A stretch of DNA of 64,000 nucleotides, from the NCBI GenBank assembly GCA_017562135.1, contig QEYB01000999.1:310001-374000 (forward strand), in the 5' to 3' direction. The position numbers and the translations under genes were made by a program. The notes under the pieces were generated by a model. It had not been told where the DNA came from. It saw only the letters and a list, made by a program, of their open reading frames with translations, and ran no database searches. Shown here piece by piece: positions 35,801-48,322 of this stretch. Origin of the DNA: Dipylidium caninum. Its lineage: Eukaryota > Platyhelminthes > Cestoda > Cyclophyllidea > Dipylidiidae. Within the stretch, counting starts at the first letter, position 1, and every line of letters begins with the position of its first letter.

Positions 35801-38800
35801 TCCTCAATCGGCTAAAGTAAGTGTTTATTAGGTGTATCTCCTCTTCACCCCACTTAATTCGAATTTAACTCTCAGTGGGTGACTCGAAAGGGGCTAATGC
35901 TCTCTTCCACTTTCTACGTCCTTCAGTCTCCGGTAACTAGAGCTCCTTCGGACTATTGCGATAGGGGTAGGGCATCCCCACTACGCTACTGCTGGTAGCA
36001 TAGTCAGATAAAAACCTCGTCGCCTTTCCCATCCTCCTATAAGATGCATCCTTTAACAACGCCATCGTCTGGCATCGGGTGCCTGCTTCTATGAGGCACT
36101 ATGAAAAGGGCACTCTCTTGGATCTAAACCTTCAGAGTACATTTAGGGCTCACGAAAGTATAATTACTTAACCTTTTAGGCCAAGTGAAAGTGATGAAAA
36201 GACCCGGAGGTGGGGTTGCTGCAAACTTACTAGGAGTTTTTCATTAAAGCCAGTTACTACTAGCTCCAAGCCACGATCCAATGCAGTCACTATAAATCTG
36301 AAGGGAGGTGGAAGGTTTAGGTAACATAAAGCGACACCTACGAGAGGCCTGCTTCGGTGGCGGAGTAGAAGAGAGTTTGAAGACGCTGATTCAATGCGGA
36401 TGCCCACAACTGTAGGATCGCCGTACTGTTAGAAGCAGACAGAGAAAAAATTAATTTATAATTTGTAGGCGAACATAAATTGGAAGAGTAACCTATAATC
36501 ACGTCTTTACGATGGTGGCTGGTAACTCTGTTCCTGCGGGCATCAAAGCAGACCTCCAGCGGTTGACTATGGCCACATGCGTATGTCAGGTAAGAACTAC
36601 TTGGACGGTACCAATGAGGCTACCGAATCGGAATCACATCGTTGCTCACAAGCATATAGAGAAAATAGAGGAAGTGAAGACACCTAGTAGAATGTTACCC
36701 CGAAGCGACCAAGGCTATGGCGCAAGATGGTCAACAGGCTTTCCAACTCCTAAGAGTCGGAGAAATTCGAGAGGGGTAAAAAGTATAGCATGAAATGAAT
36801 GACTCAAGCAAAGATAAATTTGAGGCGAATTGATAACTGCGAAGGGTAAGAAGCGGTTGGCAAGTCTAGGACTTTAGGATAATGTTGAAAGGATCACGAT
36901 GACACCGGGATACGCTCGAGACGATGACTCACTCTTTTGGTAGCCGCGGAATGTCAGAGTAGAGGTGCACAACCACATGAGCTAGAGGATGTAAAGCGGG
37001 TCACAAATGAGAAAGCGGAACCTACCATTTGGGACGTTGAATTTTACCCTCTTCTGATGCCATAGTTGCCCATAGGGCTGAAGTGTTCCTAAGGCTATTT
37101 CATGTGGCACCTAGAAATAAATCCGAATATTTAGTAAAGTTGAGTAACTCACTTCATCATCGTCCTCTCGAGGCAGCAAGTCGAAATTAGTCGCTAAAAA
37201 CGGCAGATTTCATTTAATTGGTCTGAGGGTTGATGGAACAACGAGGTGTGAACAAGACTCACAGATAAAACGATTTACTTCGGGAAGGTGAAAGTCTGGA
37301 AGGGGATCCAAAGTCTCCCACTTCCGAATTTGTTCCTCTGATATGTCTAAGAGAAAGAGACAAGATTAAGAAGGTAGCGGATAATTGCAAGTAATAAATA
37401 CAAGGATGTAGAGAGGTCGAAATCTACAGCAGCTCACAGATACACACGAAGAGGGAAATTCAACCAAAAGTGCAAAGATTCTACGTCTACTGTCATTGTC
37501 ATTTCCAAGGAATCCCTAACTCCTATTTACTCTTTCGGAATGAAGCCATTGGACTGTGAGAAGAAAGGAGACCACAGGCTTCTGTCGCAGGAGAGAACGA
37601 TACTGCGAGACAATTAATCGACAGGAAAATGTAAAGCAAAATAATAGACCCGAGGGTGAACAAAAGCCAATGGCGAAGCCAGTGTGCTCCAATACCACAC
37701 CTTCATTTAAGACATGAGTAAGGAACCAAACGATGGCAAAGTAAAGTCAACAGTAGCACACAAAATTTATTACCATCGATGGCGTAGCGGATTCCGAACC
37801 ACGGTTCTGTATGGAAGACCTTCTCTTTGGTATCCCTCATGGCATGTGCATTAAATTCTGGTAAGCAAACAACTATGATGGCTTTGTCAGGTGTGAGATG
37901 ATGTACCAAATCAACGTAACTCTGCAAATGAAAACAAATAGGTATTGAAGTCAGAAAGGTCGGGACAAAGAGGAAGAGACTGGCCAGAAGACGATGACCC
38001 AATAAGATCTCAAAGTTGGATGAACACTACCGAAAGAAACCTAAATAGAAAGGGGCCAGGACGTTCGTTAAGGTTAAGGTTATGACTTGTGTATACATTC
38101 CCATGGTTGACTCGCACTCAGACGATAGAAAGGATACTTCAGCAAACATTTGAACAAGTCGTGGGAAGTTTGATCTGCGGGATTCTGATTTGTACAAAGT
38201 GAAACTGACACGTGGAACGAATTTCTTCATGACATTGAACAAAACCGAACCATACATCTGCGGGATATACGACTGAATCACTTTCAGCATGCGTGAATGG
38301 CTTAAATATTCCCCACGATATGCCAGTAATTTGACCGATTCACAAACTTGAGAACGTAGTTACCACCAGACAAGTGGGGCCACATCCTGTAGGGGAAAAC
38401 ATTAATCTCTATACAATAGCTCATCTCTTGGCGGGAATGCGATATGGAGGAGGGATAAGGCCCGACCTAGCATAAGGGCTGAGTTAGGAGAAAAGGGACG
38501 TAGCTTAATTCAGTATCTGCGATGCTTGGTGAAAAGGTTAAGCCAACTGATGACCTCATACAAATGAATAAAGATTGACCAAGGCAACCGTCTCCAATCT
38601 TGTAATTCCTCGTAAAAGCTAAATAATGCGGTTTGTTATCAATTAATTGTATCATTTCGTTTGTCGGACCATGTAAGTCGATAGCTGGCAGAGATTGGCA
38701 CAAACCAGATTGTCACGTATATGTGACACTCCCTTGTCATCACAAACATGTTAATGAGATTTGAGAGTTGATGAAGATATCTGCATTTTTACGCTGTGAG

Positions 38801-41556
38801 CCCTTCACCATCAGTACTGAGATCACAAACATGACAGAATCAGTAATCTTGACATCTAAACTTTTATGGGTAAAAAATTATTCTATTATATTGCAAAACA
38901 CTCCCCCAAAAGCATATCAAACGTCCTAATAGCTACAATCAGTCAAATGGAAAAATTTAGTAGAGGGAAAGGAATAAAAGGCGAGAGAGAGTATAGTTCG
39001 AAGAACTAGATAAGCCTCTACCGACACACCTTCAGATCCGGTTCAAGCATGAGTGAGTCAGCAATAAAAACTTCGTGGGGCGGAAACTTGCGCATCGCAC
39101 TTGCGATTGTTTGTACATTGGTGATGGGTTCTAGGGGCTCCCGGAACCTGAAAGTAGACGCCCAAAGTTTCTCAAATTCGGGCACCAATGAGGCAAAAGT
39201 ACGTTGACCCAAAGGTGTTGTAGTGGCCGAAGGGTTAGACAGACTAAAATCGGCGGCTAAACGCAGCATTCGTAGGTAGCTGAAGACGTGGTCGGCGATC
39301 TTGAGGAAGAAGATAAAGGCATCGACCAGTTTCAAAAAAGGCCTGGTAATATAAGAGCTTTAATGCAAATAGCCTGGAGGTAGAGCGCGTAAATTGTGCC
39401 AACTCTCAACCCACCATGCCAGTGTATTCATAGACAGTAGGTTTGTTTAATAAATTCACAAACTCCTCTTTCAACAAACGAAACTGTTTCCAATTTCTGT
39501 GCGGAAATTTCGCCTGTCATGTGAGGAGGAAAAACAAGGGAGAAAGAGGAATAGAAGAGTTTATTCTAAAGAAGTGTTATTCGCAAATTAATATACATCA
39601 GACTCCCATTTTAAGAAGAAGCATTAAACTTACGATGCAAAAAGCCGACGAAAATGCTGAGGGATCATCAAGATCCTACATCTCAACAACCACAACACTT
39701 AAGACAGGGAAGATATTTAACTTACGGTGATGGGAGTCAGGCGACCTAACTCGGAAAGATCCACACTAATGGCGAATAGACTAGTCATTGGGTTGTGATG
39801 AGTACTGTCGTTGACCGAACAACCAGCGTTTAACTCGACCGCAAGATTTCTAGGACGAACGGAAAGGGTGAACTATTGGCCCGTGCCAAATAACACATTT
39901 GTTATGAGGACTTACAAGTTTCGGAGATATGCTATTAAGCTCCCCTTGCCCTCGTAGCCGACGATCGAGGCGACAAATTTCAATGCAGCAGACCTGAAAA
40001 AGAGCCATTTTTTACAGTAGCCAACCTAGCGGATTTCTTCTCCAATCGAGATAATTTATGAGCACGACTAAGTATATATCAGTTAAGGTATGATGAAAAA
40101 TCAAATTGAGGAGTACATTAAGTCACCTGTACTGCGAATGCATCGGAGGTAAACTCCATATAAACGACATCGAGATGGTGTCTTTCATTGGACAAACTAA
40201 GAAGGGAACAAGTCGACGAAAGCAATCTTACTTTTGTATATTTTTTTGTACACAGTAAAAGGGAAGGGATTAATGAACGGTGACAAATCGGGTGGCTGAG
40301 ATATTCTGAAATATGAAATACGAAAGCGTAAGAGTGGTGAATTAAGTAGGCACGAGATAAATTTTGGTGGATTGAGATGTACCGATTAGGAATGCAGCCG
40401 AAGATCTCACTGACTAATGACTCGAGAAATTCAAGACTGTCTAAAGAAGTCAATGAAAAATAGCACATTAAATGGGGAAATGATAAAATATCACATAAGT
40501 TCACAGCTAATGTACCCTTTGATTCAATGGCCAAAGTCATGAGAGGAGCGCTGTAGTACCTAAGTTGAAATTTACGGAGCAATTCGTAAACATTCGTGCC
40601 GGCAGCATTGGGCATATCTTTGAGAGAAGTACGATTACCTAAAAAGGAATAAAATGGGCGAAAGAATGATTAATTATCACAACTTTAAGATGAAGTTTAT
40701 CAACATACCAGTGCTAAAATTGCGATAAGGGGAACCTTCCTTCGCAAAAGAAGATACAATGTGGGCTAAGCGCCAAGTATCATCAGTTTTATACAATTCA
40801 AATTCTGCAAAGATGGCAAAAAAAATTCAGAAATTTTGCACTCCAATTTTTGTAATCATAAAAGTTGTGGCAGTATGAGACATTGAAAAAATCAAACAAA
40901 CCACTATGAACAGCTTCAAGCTCGCGATCAACACAGTCCTTGCTAAGCAATGGAGCAACAAAGAAGTTCGCAAATTTGTCGAGAGCCAGCTTGAAGTGGG
41001 ATTGTTGAATATCAAAGAAAAACATGGTGTAATCGCCATCAGTACAAGCATTATTGCACCCGTCGCGGTGGCAGACGTAATCATCGAAATCATTCTCGCG
41101 GGGGTATTTTTCACTTCCCATAAAAACCACTAAACAGTGCAACATTTATGGAATCTTAGAAAGAGAAATACTGTGTTCCAAAAAGTGAGCAAGCCCCTGA
41201 GCGTCCACCGGGTCGGAGAAATAACCGACGTTAATACATAGTGCAGCTGCAGACTGATATATTTAAGGGAAATGAATGAACAAACTTTTCGTAAGCCTTT
41301 CTTATCTTTACCGTCATCAATAACCATGAAATCGTCTTCCTCGTGTATATCAGCTTCGTCTGCATCAGAAGTCACCTGGGGTTCCGGCGTTTCTCCAGGT
41401 TTCAAACTGGATATCAGCATCACCCTGAGGCCATTTGGTAGAGTAATGAAGCTATATAGTGGTGTATTATTAAAACGTCGTGCAGTACCGGTAATCCTTG
41501 TAATCCACATCCGACTTGACTATGCACGCCTGTACGGTATGAGAGTCGACGTCCAT
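32877..41556 (-). CDS. NRDC: Nardilysin-like M16A zinc metallopeptidase
   Basis: Clamshell endopeptidase of the insulysin family; nardilysins cut at dibasic sites. Exons from the 5' end: 41489-41556, 41312-41451, 41172-41246, 40902-41129, 40709-40804, 40516-40638, 40383-40440, 40232-40305, 40127-40196, 39916-39993, 39726-39849, 39030-39299, 37774-37921, 37263-37346, 37153-37193, 37026-37110, 36933-36981, 36342-36425, 36231-36297, 35600-35751, 34828-34987, 34511-34579, 34293-34445, 33970-34209, 33528-33644, 33345-33440, 32877-33197. Phases agree; 1089 residues. The inverted zinc motif HFLEH is at 90-94 and the third ligand Glu171 lies at the exact HxxEH-76-E spacing. An acidic insert (about 41-69) just before the catalytic block points to nardilysin rather than insulysin, though it is much shorter than in mammals. 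Start MDVDSH is followed by IVKSDVDYKDYR. No signal peptide. Longest intron 37922-39029. Confidence 0.93.
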
Positions 41557-42424
41557 CCGACCTTGAAGACGCGTCAACTATTTATTGGGTGGAAGGTTCC
41601 CTCTTCACCAAATTGAACAGTCCGCGCATTTTTAATATTACAAACAGATCTCATTTGCACGAAATTTAAAATCAATAACTAATAGTAGCGTAATTCTGTA
41701 AATATGAACCTTTAGTTGTAAAATGTAAGGCATAATTAGAGAATAAATTTTTTGCAATTAGAACACATCGGCATGACCATTATCATGTGGAATCTTGATT
41801 CCCAACAAATGAGTAGAAATACCTAAAAAAAATTACTTAAGGCTCATGCTACGTATTACAGACTTTTTTCATCGCAGTCGAAAAAGTTCCCTATTAACTT
41901 ACATCCAGATTATGCCAAAATGCGTGGACGAAGAAGGAATACTATGCTTTATGCATTGATTATGAAAATATTTAAGATTGTTTTGCGCATTTTTGGCCGT
42001 ATGTTTTGAGAATATGTCTTTGAGAAGCATGTCATTACCTTAGAGTTGCAAAATTACATTTATGTTTAACATGTAGACGATGGGACGTATGCGTCTAAAG
42101 AGATATAATGATAAAATTAAAATCTCTCAGTCTAGAATAAAGTAATATGTGTTTGAAGAATAAAACTGGGCAATGAATAACGTTTTCCATTTCGGTATGT
42201 AGCGAATTTATAAGTTGTGAATCTTTATCGTCGGTCTTGAAAATCAATATTGATAAAAAAACTCGGCTACAAAGTTACCAAATATATGGTAAAGATTTAA
42301 ACTGTTGCGTTTGAATTGGTACTGGATTTGTTAAGAAAAACTTATTTTTTAGTTTTCGTTGTTCTAGTCGCTGCGGTTATACCGCTCTGTTTAAAGTACC
42401 AAGTGTGCTGTTATCTTTACGTAA
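41557..42424. promoter_or_regulatory. Head-to-head intergenic region, nardilysin / ZNF598
   Basis: 868 bp of strongly AT-rich DNA between divergent ATGs at 41556 (minus) and 42425 (plus). It should carry both promoters. I see no distinct TATA box or repeat that I would defend. Confidence 0.5.
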
Positions 42425-45400
42425 ATGGATTTCAATACGTGCCCCATTTGTCGAGATGAGATCGATTTCTACTCCTATGGGAAATGCGACCATCCAACGT
42501 GCATTCGTTGCGCTGTGAAGTTGAGGCGTTTTGGTAATTCAAACGACCCAAACTTTTCCAGTTGTGCCACGTGCAGAGCTCGCCTTTCTAGAGTAATATT
42601 CGTGTTTATGGATTAAATCTTTCAGATTATCATCATGGAAAAATTCAAACCCTTTGACTCTGTTGACATGAGTACGCTCTTGCCTGAGGCCGAATTGGAT
42701 TTCCAATTCGAGAATGATACTGTTCTGAGATTTTATAAGAAGTTAATTGCTTGCGTTTGCTCGACATGTGGTTGTGTCGAAAAAAATATGGCGGCGCTCA
42801 ATAGGCACACAACAAATGAACACGGCTTATCTTTCTGTGACCTCTGCCTTCGCCATGCTCACGTATGGTCATTTGGTATACTATTCCTCGTTTTTAGATG
42901 CTTCCATCTGAATTCGTACCATTATCACCTAAAGATCTTGTCCTACATCGCAAATGGGACAAAGTCAAAAAACGTGGACATCCATTTTGCGAGTTCTGTT
43001 CCGAAACATTTTATGAGTTCGAAAATCTGGTTACCCACATTAAAGAAGTCCATTTCTTGTGCGATTTCTGTCATACTGTTGGCGTGTTTGAAGTATTCCG
43101 GTAGAATTAATTTACAATACGTTAAACCTACTCTTCATAGACACCAAAGGGAGCTTTTTGGCCACTACAAGGCTAAGCATTTCGTTTGCCCTGAGTGTGA
43201 AATGACCCGTAGAATGACATGTTTTCCATCGGAAGACCAACTAGGCATCCATAGACTGCGTGAGCATCCGTTGGAGTCGCGGGAAGATCCTACGTTATGG
43301 GAGCCTCTCCAAATTCGTTATTCAACGGAGGGTCTCATTGGATCTTATTATCGCGGGCGGCGTGAACACAACATCGCCAATCAGGATGTCGGTATGAATT
43401 ATTGTTTCCATTTTGTGTTTCTGTGGGGTTATTGGGAGCACTTTTTCACATTTAGTCGGCCTCCATCTGTTAACTATTTCGCCGCTGTCTAGTAAATTTG
43501 TGTTCTTTTATAACCTGTACTATTCTCTTTTCTTGATTGAATTTTTACATGGTAATAAGTAGCCGGAGAAATCTTGATAATTTCGCGTGCTGTTTTTGGC
43601 TGATATAGATTTTTGTTTATCTTTGATTTTTTAACCGAATTCAGTCTACACCCTACTATTTCTCATTATCTCGATATGTTCTGAGTTGAGGCCGAATGCA
43701 ACATCTCAAGACAGCACACAAAAGCATGTGACTTGAGATTCGTGAGATGTCTTATTTCCAACACCTGACCTACTTCGCCCCTTTCTATATTTTGTCATGA
43801 AGGCTGCAGACAAAATAAGAGTTTTTTTACGGTCGACAGTAGAGTGGCGACAAGTCCTAGCGATGATTCTCTTACGTTATTTATGGAATAAATATATGAC
43901 CAGTTAAATAGTTACTCGGCATTCTCCTATTGCAGTGCGTTGCATTGTTGGTGGATTAAAGCGGTCTCTCGCATTTTCTCTAAGCTGCACTACTTGTAGG
44001 AAATAAAATTATATTATTTTTAGTGTTGGCTTGTGGAACATTCATTTTTCATAAGCTCTTTTTGGCAATTGTTTTTTTTAATGATATTCTCCATTATCAC
44101 TTCCATCAATGAAAACCGTTGGGACTTTTGTATCAAATGCCAACTTCTCACCCGTGTACAAAGTTTAGTATTGATAATTGAAAGGGTCTGTGGTCCCCAT
44201 CCTCCTCACGGGTGCCATAGTATTTTAAGCCATTGCCAACCCCTTCCGTTATGATGGGGAATGTTTGGACTTTACTGCAGTTTGACATATGGCTGATGTT
44301 GGACGTTATTTGTTTGTCAGAATAATCACCGGTATATATGCTCATTATTGAGTGCGGATGCCGAACTTCACCTTCATTGCTTACACTGTTAAAATTTAAT
44401 GTGCGAAATCTTAGCATTTTGATATGACTGCAGTATAAACCATAATTTTCACTTCCGGTCCCAGTTGGTCTGCTCTTCTTGCTTTCTAACTGGCTAGGAT
44501 AGACTTAGAGCGATGTTTTTTTTCTATCCAATTGATAATATTCTTCTATTTTGATGCCTTGTTCAGTATTCGTTCATTATATATCTTGAATCTTCCGAAT
44601 CAAGTAGCCACAGAACACGCCTTAATTATTTCTCCCACTTCTGGAATCGCGATTCTGGTCCATATCTTCGGTTAGCTCAACAATCCTATCATTTTAACGG
44701 CATTCGACAATGTGAGCATTTGCGCAGATGTATCTGCGTTAATCAATAGTCCTGTTAACTTTTGTATGCAAACAACCAACTATTGTCTGCGTAATGGGGT
44801 TTTGAAGTGGTGGCCTTAGGCTTTGTAGGCGGGTCTCCCATAACTCACTGTATCCGTATTTGGGCGCTGTTAATTGCTGTCATCTGAATTGATTTATCAT
44901 GGAAATGCATTTGAATAAATTATGGAACATGTGTTACGTTTATGTGATTCTGCGCATGTGTGTGTAACTTCCTTCCCCTATAAATGAAAAACGATATGGG
45001 GTTTCTTGCTTTTAATTGACCGTACATTCATTTTTGTTCGGTCTAAGGTATATATTGAGTCGAAAATGACGATACTTAGAGGGATGATAAAGGTCTAGTT
45101 GAAAATCAACTTTTTTTCGTTTTTTTGTGTTTGCTGATAGGCGGTTCGTCGGCCCAGCAGAGGGCACCTATGCCCGAAGAATGGACATCAACTGATTTTC
45201 CCGCCCTTGCCGGTGACAGCTGTACAAACGACAATGTTGGCTCATCTAACACCGCAAATGCGGACGGTCAACGACCCAAGTCAACAGGTGCGGAGCAGCA
45301 CTGCCGATCGCACGCCGCGGTGGTGAGCGGAGCCGCTAATCGCGGCAATTACGCTACCTTTCAAAACTCCGATGATTTTCCGTCTCTACCTTCGTCCTCC

Positions 45401-47833
45401 GTTTCCTCTAAACCTCTAACAAACCAGCCACGTAAGTATAGAGTTGTATCTTCTTAGAAATTGCGTTGGAATGCCTAGACGTGTAATGACATTTTTAATG
45501 ATCACTGTGTCAACTCGGGTTGTCTTACAACCGGCTCATTATCGTATAGATAACGTAATTTCGGTGTTTGTAGTTCTACACTGATAAGGAGTGGTGATTA
45601 TTCTCGCCCCCTTTTTTTATTCGGCCAGTAATGTTTTATCCATTTTGAGTGATATAATCTGATGACTTCTGTTCAGCCGTAACTTAAGGCCCTCTTCAGT
45701 CTTTGAGCCATTTGCGGGTTGGAGGAATTCATATTCCCATATCCTGTTTAAATCACCAAGTCATGTCTCAGCTGTTTAAGCCTCATGCCTTTTTCTAGAG
45801 GATGGGATCAAATTATATTAATTTGCGCGTGATTGGAGAGGCTTCTAATTTTGAGTAAGTGACTTCAGGATATTCGACGTGCTCCCTTTTTTGTACTTTT
45901 TTATCTGATTTAGATTGGATTCTTAGGCTAATTGTTTATTTTTTGATTGGGCTTATCTGTTATTTTCACCAATTAAATTCTTCTGGTCCTTGGAAAAGAA
46001 GATTTTTCAGTAAATCAGAACATTTGACCACGTTTGGGAAATGATGCATTTCGGAGAACTCATAATTTATTAGATGTATTGGTCTATTTCTACTATCAGC
46101 ACATCCGAAATGGGTGGACGTCAAGGAAGCTGCAACTACCCCATCAACTTCCAAATCCGTTGATCGAAATAAGGTTCCAACGGCCACTCTTAACAGGGAC
46201 GACTTTCCTCGGCTAGCTGGCTCCTTCATTACCACTAATCATGTCTCACCCACAAATTGGGGCACAGTAGCAAACAAATCCAATGATAAAACGAAATTGA
46301 TTGAGCACAAGCCAGTTGCGGATGATTTTCCGCCTCTGGCGTCCACCACTTCCTCCTCGTCCAATAAGCATCGAATTCTATCTGAAGCTCGCCTCTCCTC
46401 TTATGTACCGCCCTTGGGTAAACTTAAAACAGAGAAGACGAGGGTGAAGAATGGAAAGACTAAAGTGGTGGAACCACCGTTGCCCTCCGCCCCGGATATG
46501 GAGCCATTCTCGTCGGCTCTGTTGAAGGCAAAAAAGAGCTCCTGGTGGAATATGGCCGACAATGATGTGAGTTTCGCATCAATTTTTTTATTTTTAAATT
46601 TTTAGACCTAAGTACAAAGTTTCCACTACTTTTATAATTGTCTCCCCTATGGCAGGGCGCTGTTTCACGGCTAAATAACGCGGTAGACGGGGAGGAAGGA
46701 CGAATATGCTCACATATTCAAACAGTGGATCGACCTGACGCCATAAACGCCTCAGTGTCAGCATCTTCCATTCCTACCCCTCCTCCCACATTTTCTTCCC
46801 AGGATTTTCCCGCCCTTGGTGAATCCATAAAGAAAAAATCTAAGGTGCACAACACTCTTGACACTTCCATCACTCCAACTAGGAGTAGCGCAATCAAATC
46901 AACGGTATCGGCATTGAACAAGGGACGAAAGAAGCCTACTCCTGAAATACAAACCACCACATCTGGAACGAAATCTAAGAAACAGGACATTGATAATAAC
47001 TCAGATCTCACTGGGACGAGGGAAATCAAAATATTAGACAATGTCGAGGATACGGAGACAGTTCTCTACGCCAAAGTCAGTCTTGAAAGTATGTGATTAC
47101 GCGGATGTCTCTTGAGTGTATCTCTAGTTGCCTTCTTTTATTTAGAATGTCTACACACCACCGGCAGATTACGAGGCGAGGAATCATGCGGTGATAGCTG
47201 AGGCTGAAAGGGTTTTTACTGGTGAAGGTCGTGCCAGAAACGCTTTCAATCGGTTTGCAAATCTCTCGCGTCTCTTCAGACATGGTCAATTGCCTGCTAA
47301 CTCGTACTTGGAGGTGTGGCTGACACAAATTACCCTCCCATTCCTCTAAATTTTGTCTGTCTACCTTTGGCATGGGTTCCGGCTCTCTAACTCCTTTTTT
47401 CCCCTTCTCCACATGTGCTCCAGGCGCTGGATAGTCTTTTGAGCTTCAAACCGGACGCCCCGCAAACTGATTGGCTAAGTTCGATGCTCGCTCTCCTACC
47501 CGATGTGGGCCTTCAGCGCGCCCTCCTTCGTGCTATGAAAGGGGAAGCAGCACCCCGAGTACCATATGTTGCGACACCTGCGCGTTGTCGTGGCAAGAGT
47601 CCTCCTCCTTGGGCCAGAAGTGTTGCGGCTTCCTTGCAGATCTGCTCCGTGTGTGGCCAGGTTCGTCTTTTCGATTGTCGAATTTTCTACTATGTTTTAT
47701 TATTAGCGACTTGTCTTGATTCCCTTTTTCCAGCATTACAGACTGGTTGTGCGCTAAGATCTTTCTTTTTTTGTGCCTGTAGGTGTGCCAGCGCTCTGAT
47801 ATGCGGGAACACGCAAAGCTGATACATGGATAA
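42425..47833 (+). CDS. ZNF598: ZNF598/Hel2 RING and zinc-finger E3 ubiquitin ligase
   Basis: Senses collided ribosomes and ubiquitinates small-subunit proteins to start ribosome-associated quality control. Exons: 42425-42592, 42626-42862, 42898-43100, 43141-43391, 45141-45431, 46100-46566, 46656-47075, 47146-47313, 47424-47660, 47783-47833; 830 residues. RING at 6-50 is complete (Cys6, Cys9, Cys21, His23, Cys26, Cys29, Cys47, Cys50). C2H2-type fingers follow at about 105-225 with the family signatures FCDLCLRHAH, HPFCEFC, FLCDFC and FVCPEC. The long tail carries five DFPxL motifs, and residues about 675-790 match the conserved C-terminal domain (YTPPADYEARN, LALLPDVG). A last Cys/His pair motif CSVCGQVC ends the protein. 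The first three introns are 33, 35 and 40 nt; introns 4 and 5 are 1749 and 668 nt. The exon 7 donor was set at GTCAGT because the next, better-looking GTATGT breaks the frame. Confidence 0.93.
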
Positions 47834-48322
47834 ATCCACTTAGGTCGAAAGCTAGTATGTGTGCTATGCCTTCTTTTTTTTCCCACCTCTCAAGATTTCA
47901 ATTTCCTGGTCCCTAACTTCCTCATTTCCCCTTACCCCCTTATTCATATCTCCGCGTATCACACGTGTATGTACGTGTATTACTTAATAAAACATACCTC
48001 GTCTTACAGTTCCTCCGATCGGATGTGTCTGTGTGGATGCGATTATACTTTAAAAAGTTATATGCTTGTGGGTAGTTTTGTTCTCGTCAAAGGTCGTGGT
48101 TTGGGGAAGATGCAGTTTCATTACTTCTGCATAGTGACTTCGACCACCTTGAGTCTAAAATCGTTCCAACTATGAGGTGTTTACGATTTCATAATCCATC
48201 ACTGAAAACATTAAATTAAAGTCCCTCTATCTCATCCCCCTTTTCTATTTCCACGCGTGACCTGCTTCTGCATTGGTGTTTCAGAGCCTATAATCATGTT
48301 TGCTTTTTAGTAAATAGTAGAA
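47834..48322. other. Intergenic, ZNF598 3' flank and PPAN 5' flank
   Basis: 489 bp of T-rich DNA between two genes on the same strand. Contains AATAAA at about 47986-47991, which could serve ZNF598. The spacing is short, so the two genes could in principle be co-transcribed, but nothing shows it. Confidence 0.45.

Noticed and set aside
38027..38290. 88-codon minus ORF within the large nardilysin intron
   Set aside because: It does not fit the peptidase alignment, which continues without a gap from exon 12 (39030) to exon 13 (37921); treated as chance ORF.
39443..39540. Possible extra nardilysin exon on the minus strand between 39300 and 39725
   Set aside because: It would add about 33 residues absent from the family and breaks the phase to the next exon; direct joining of 39726 to 39299 matches the family.
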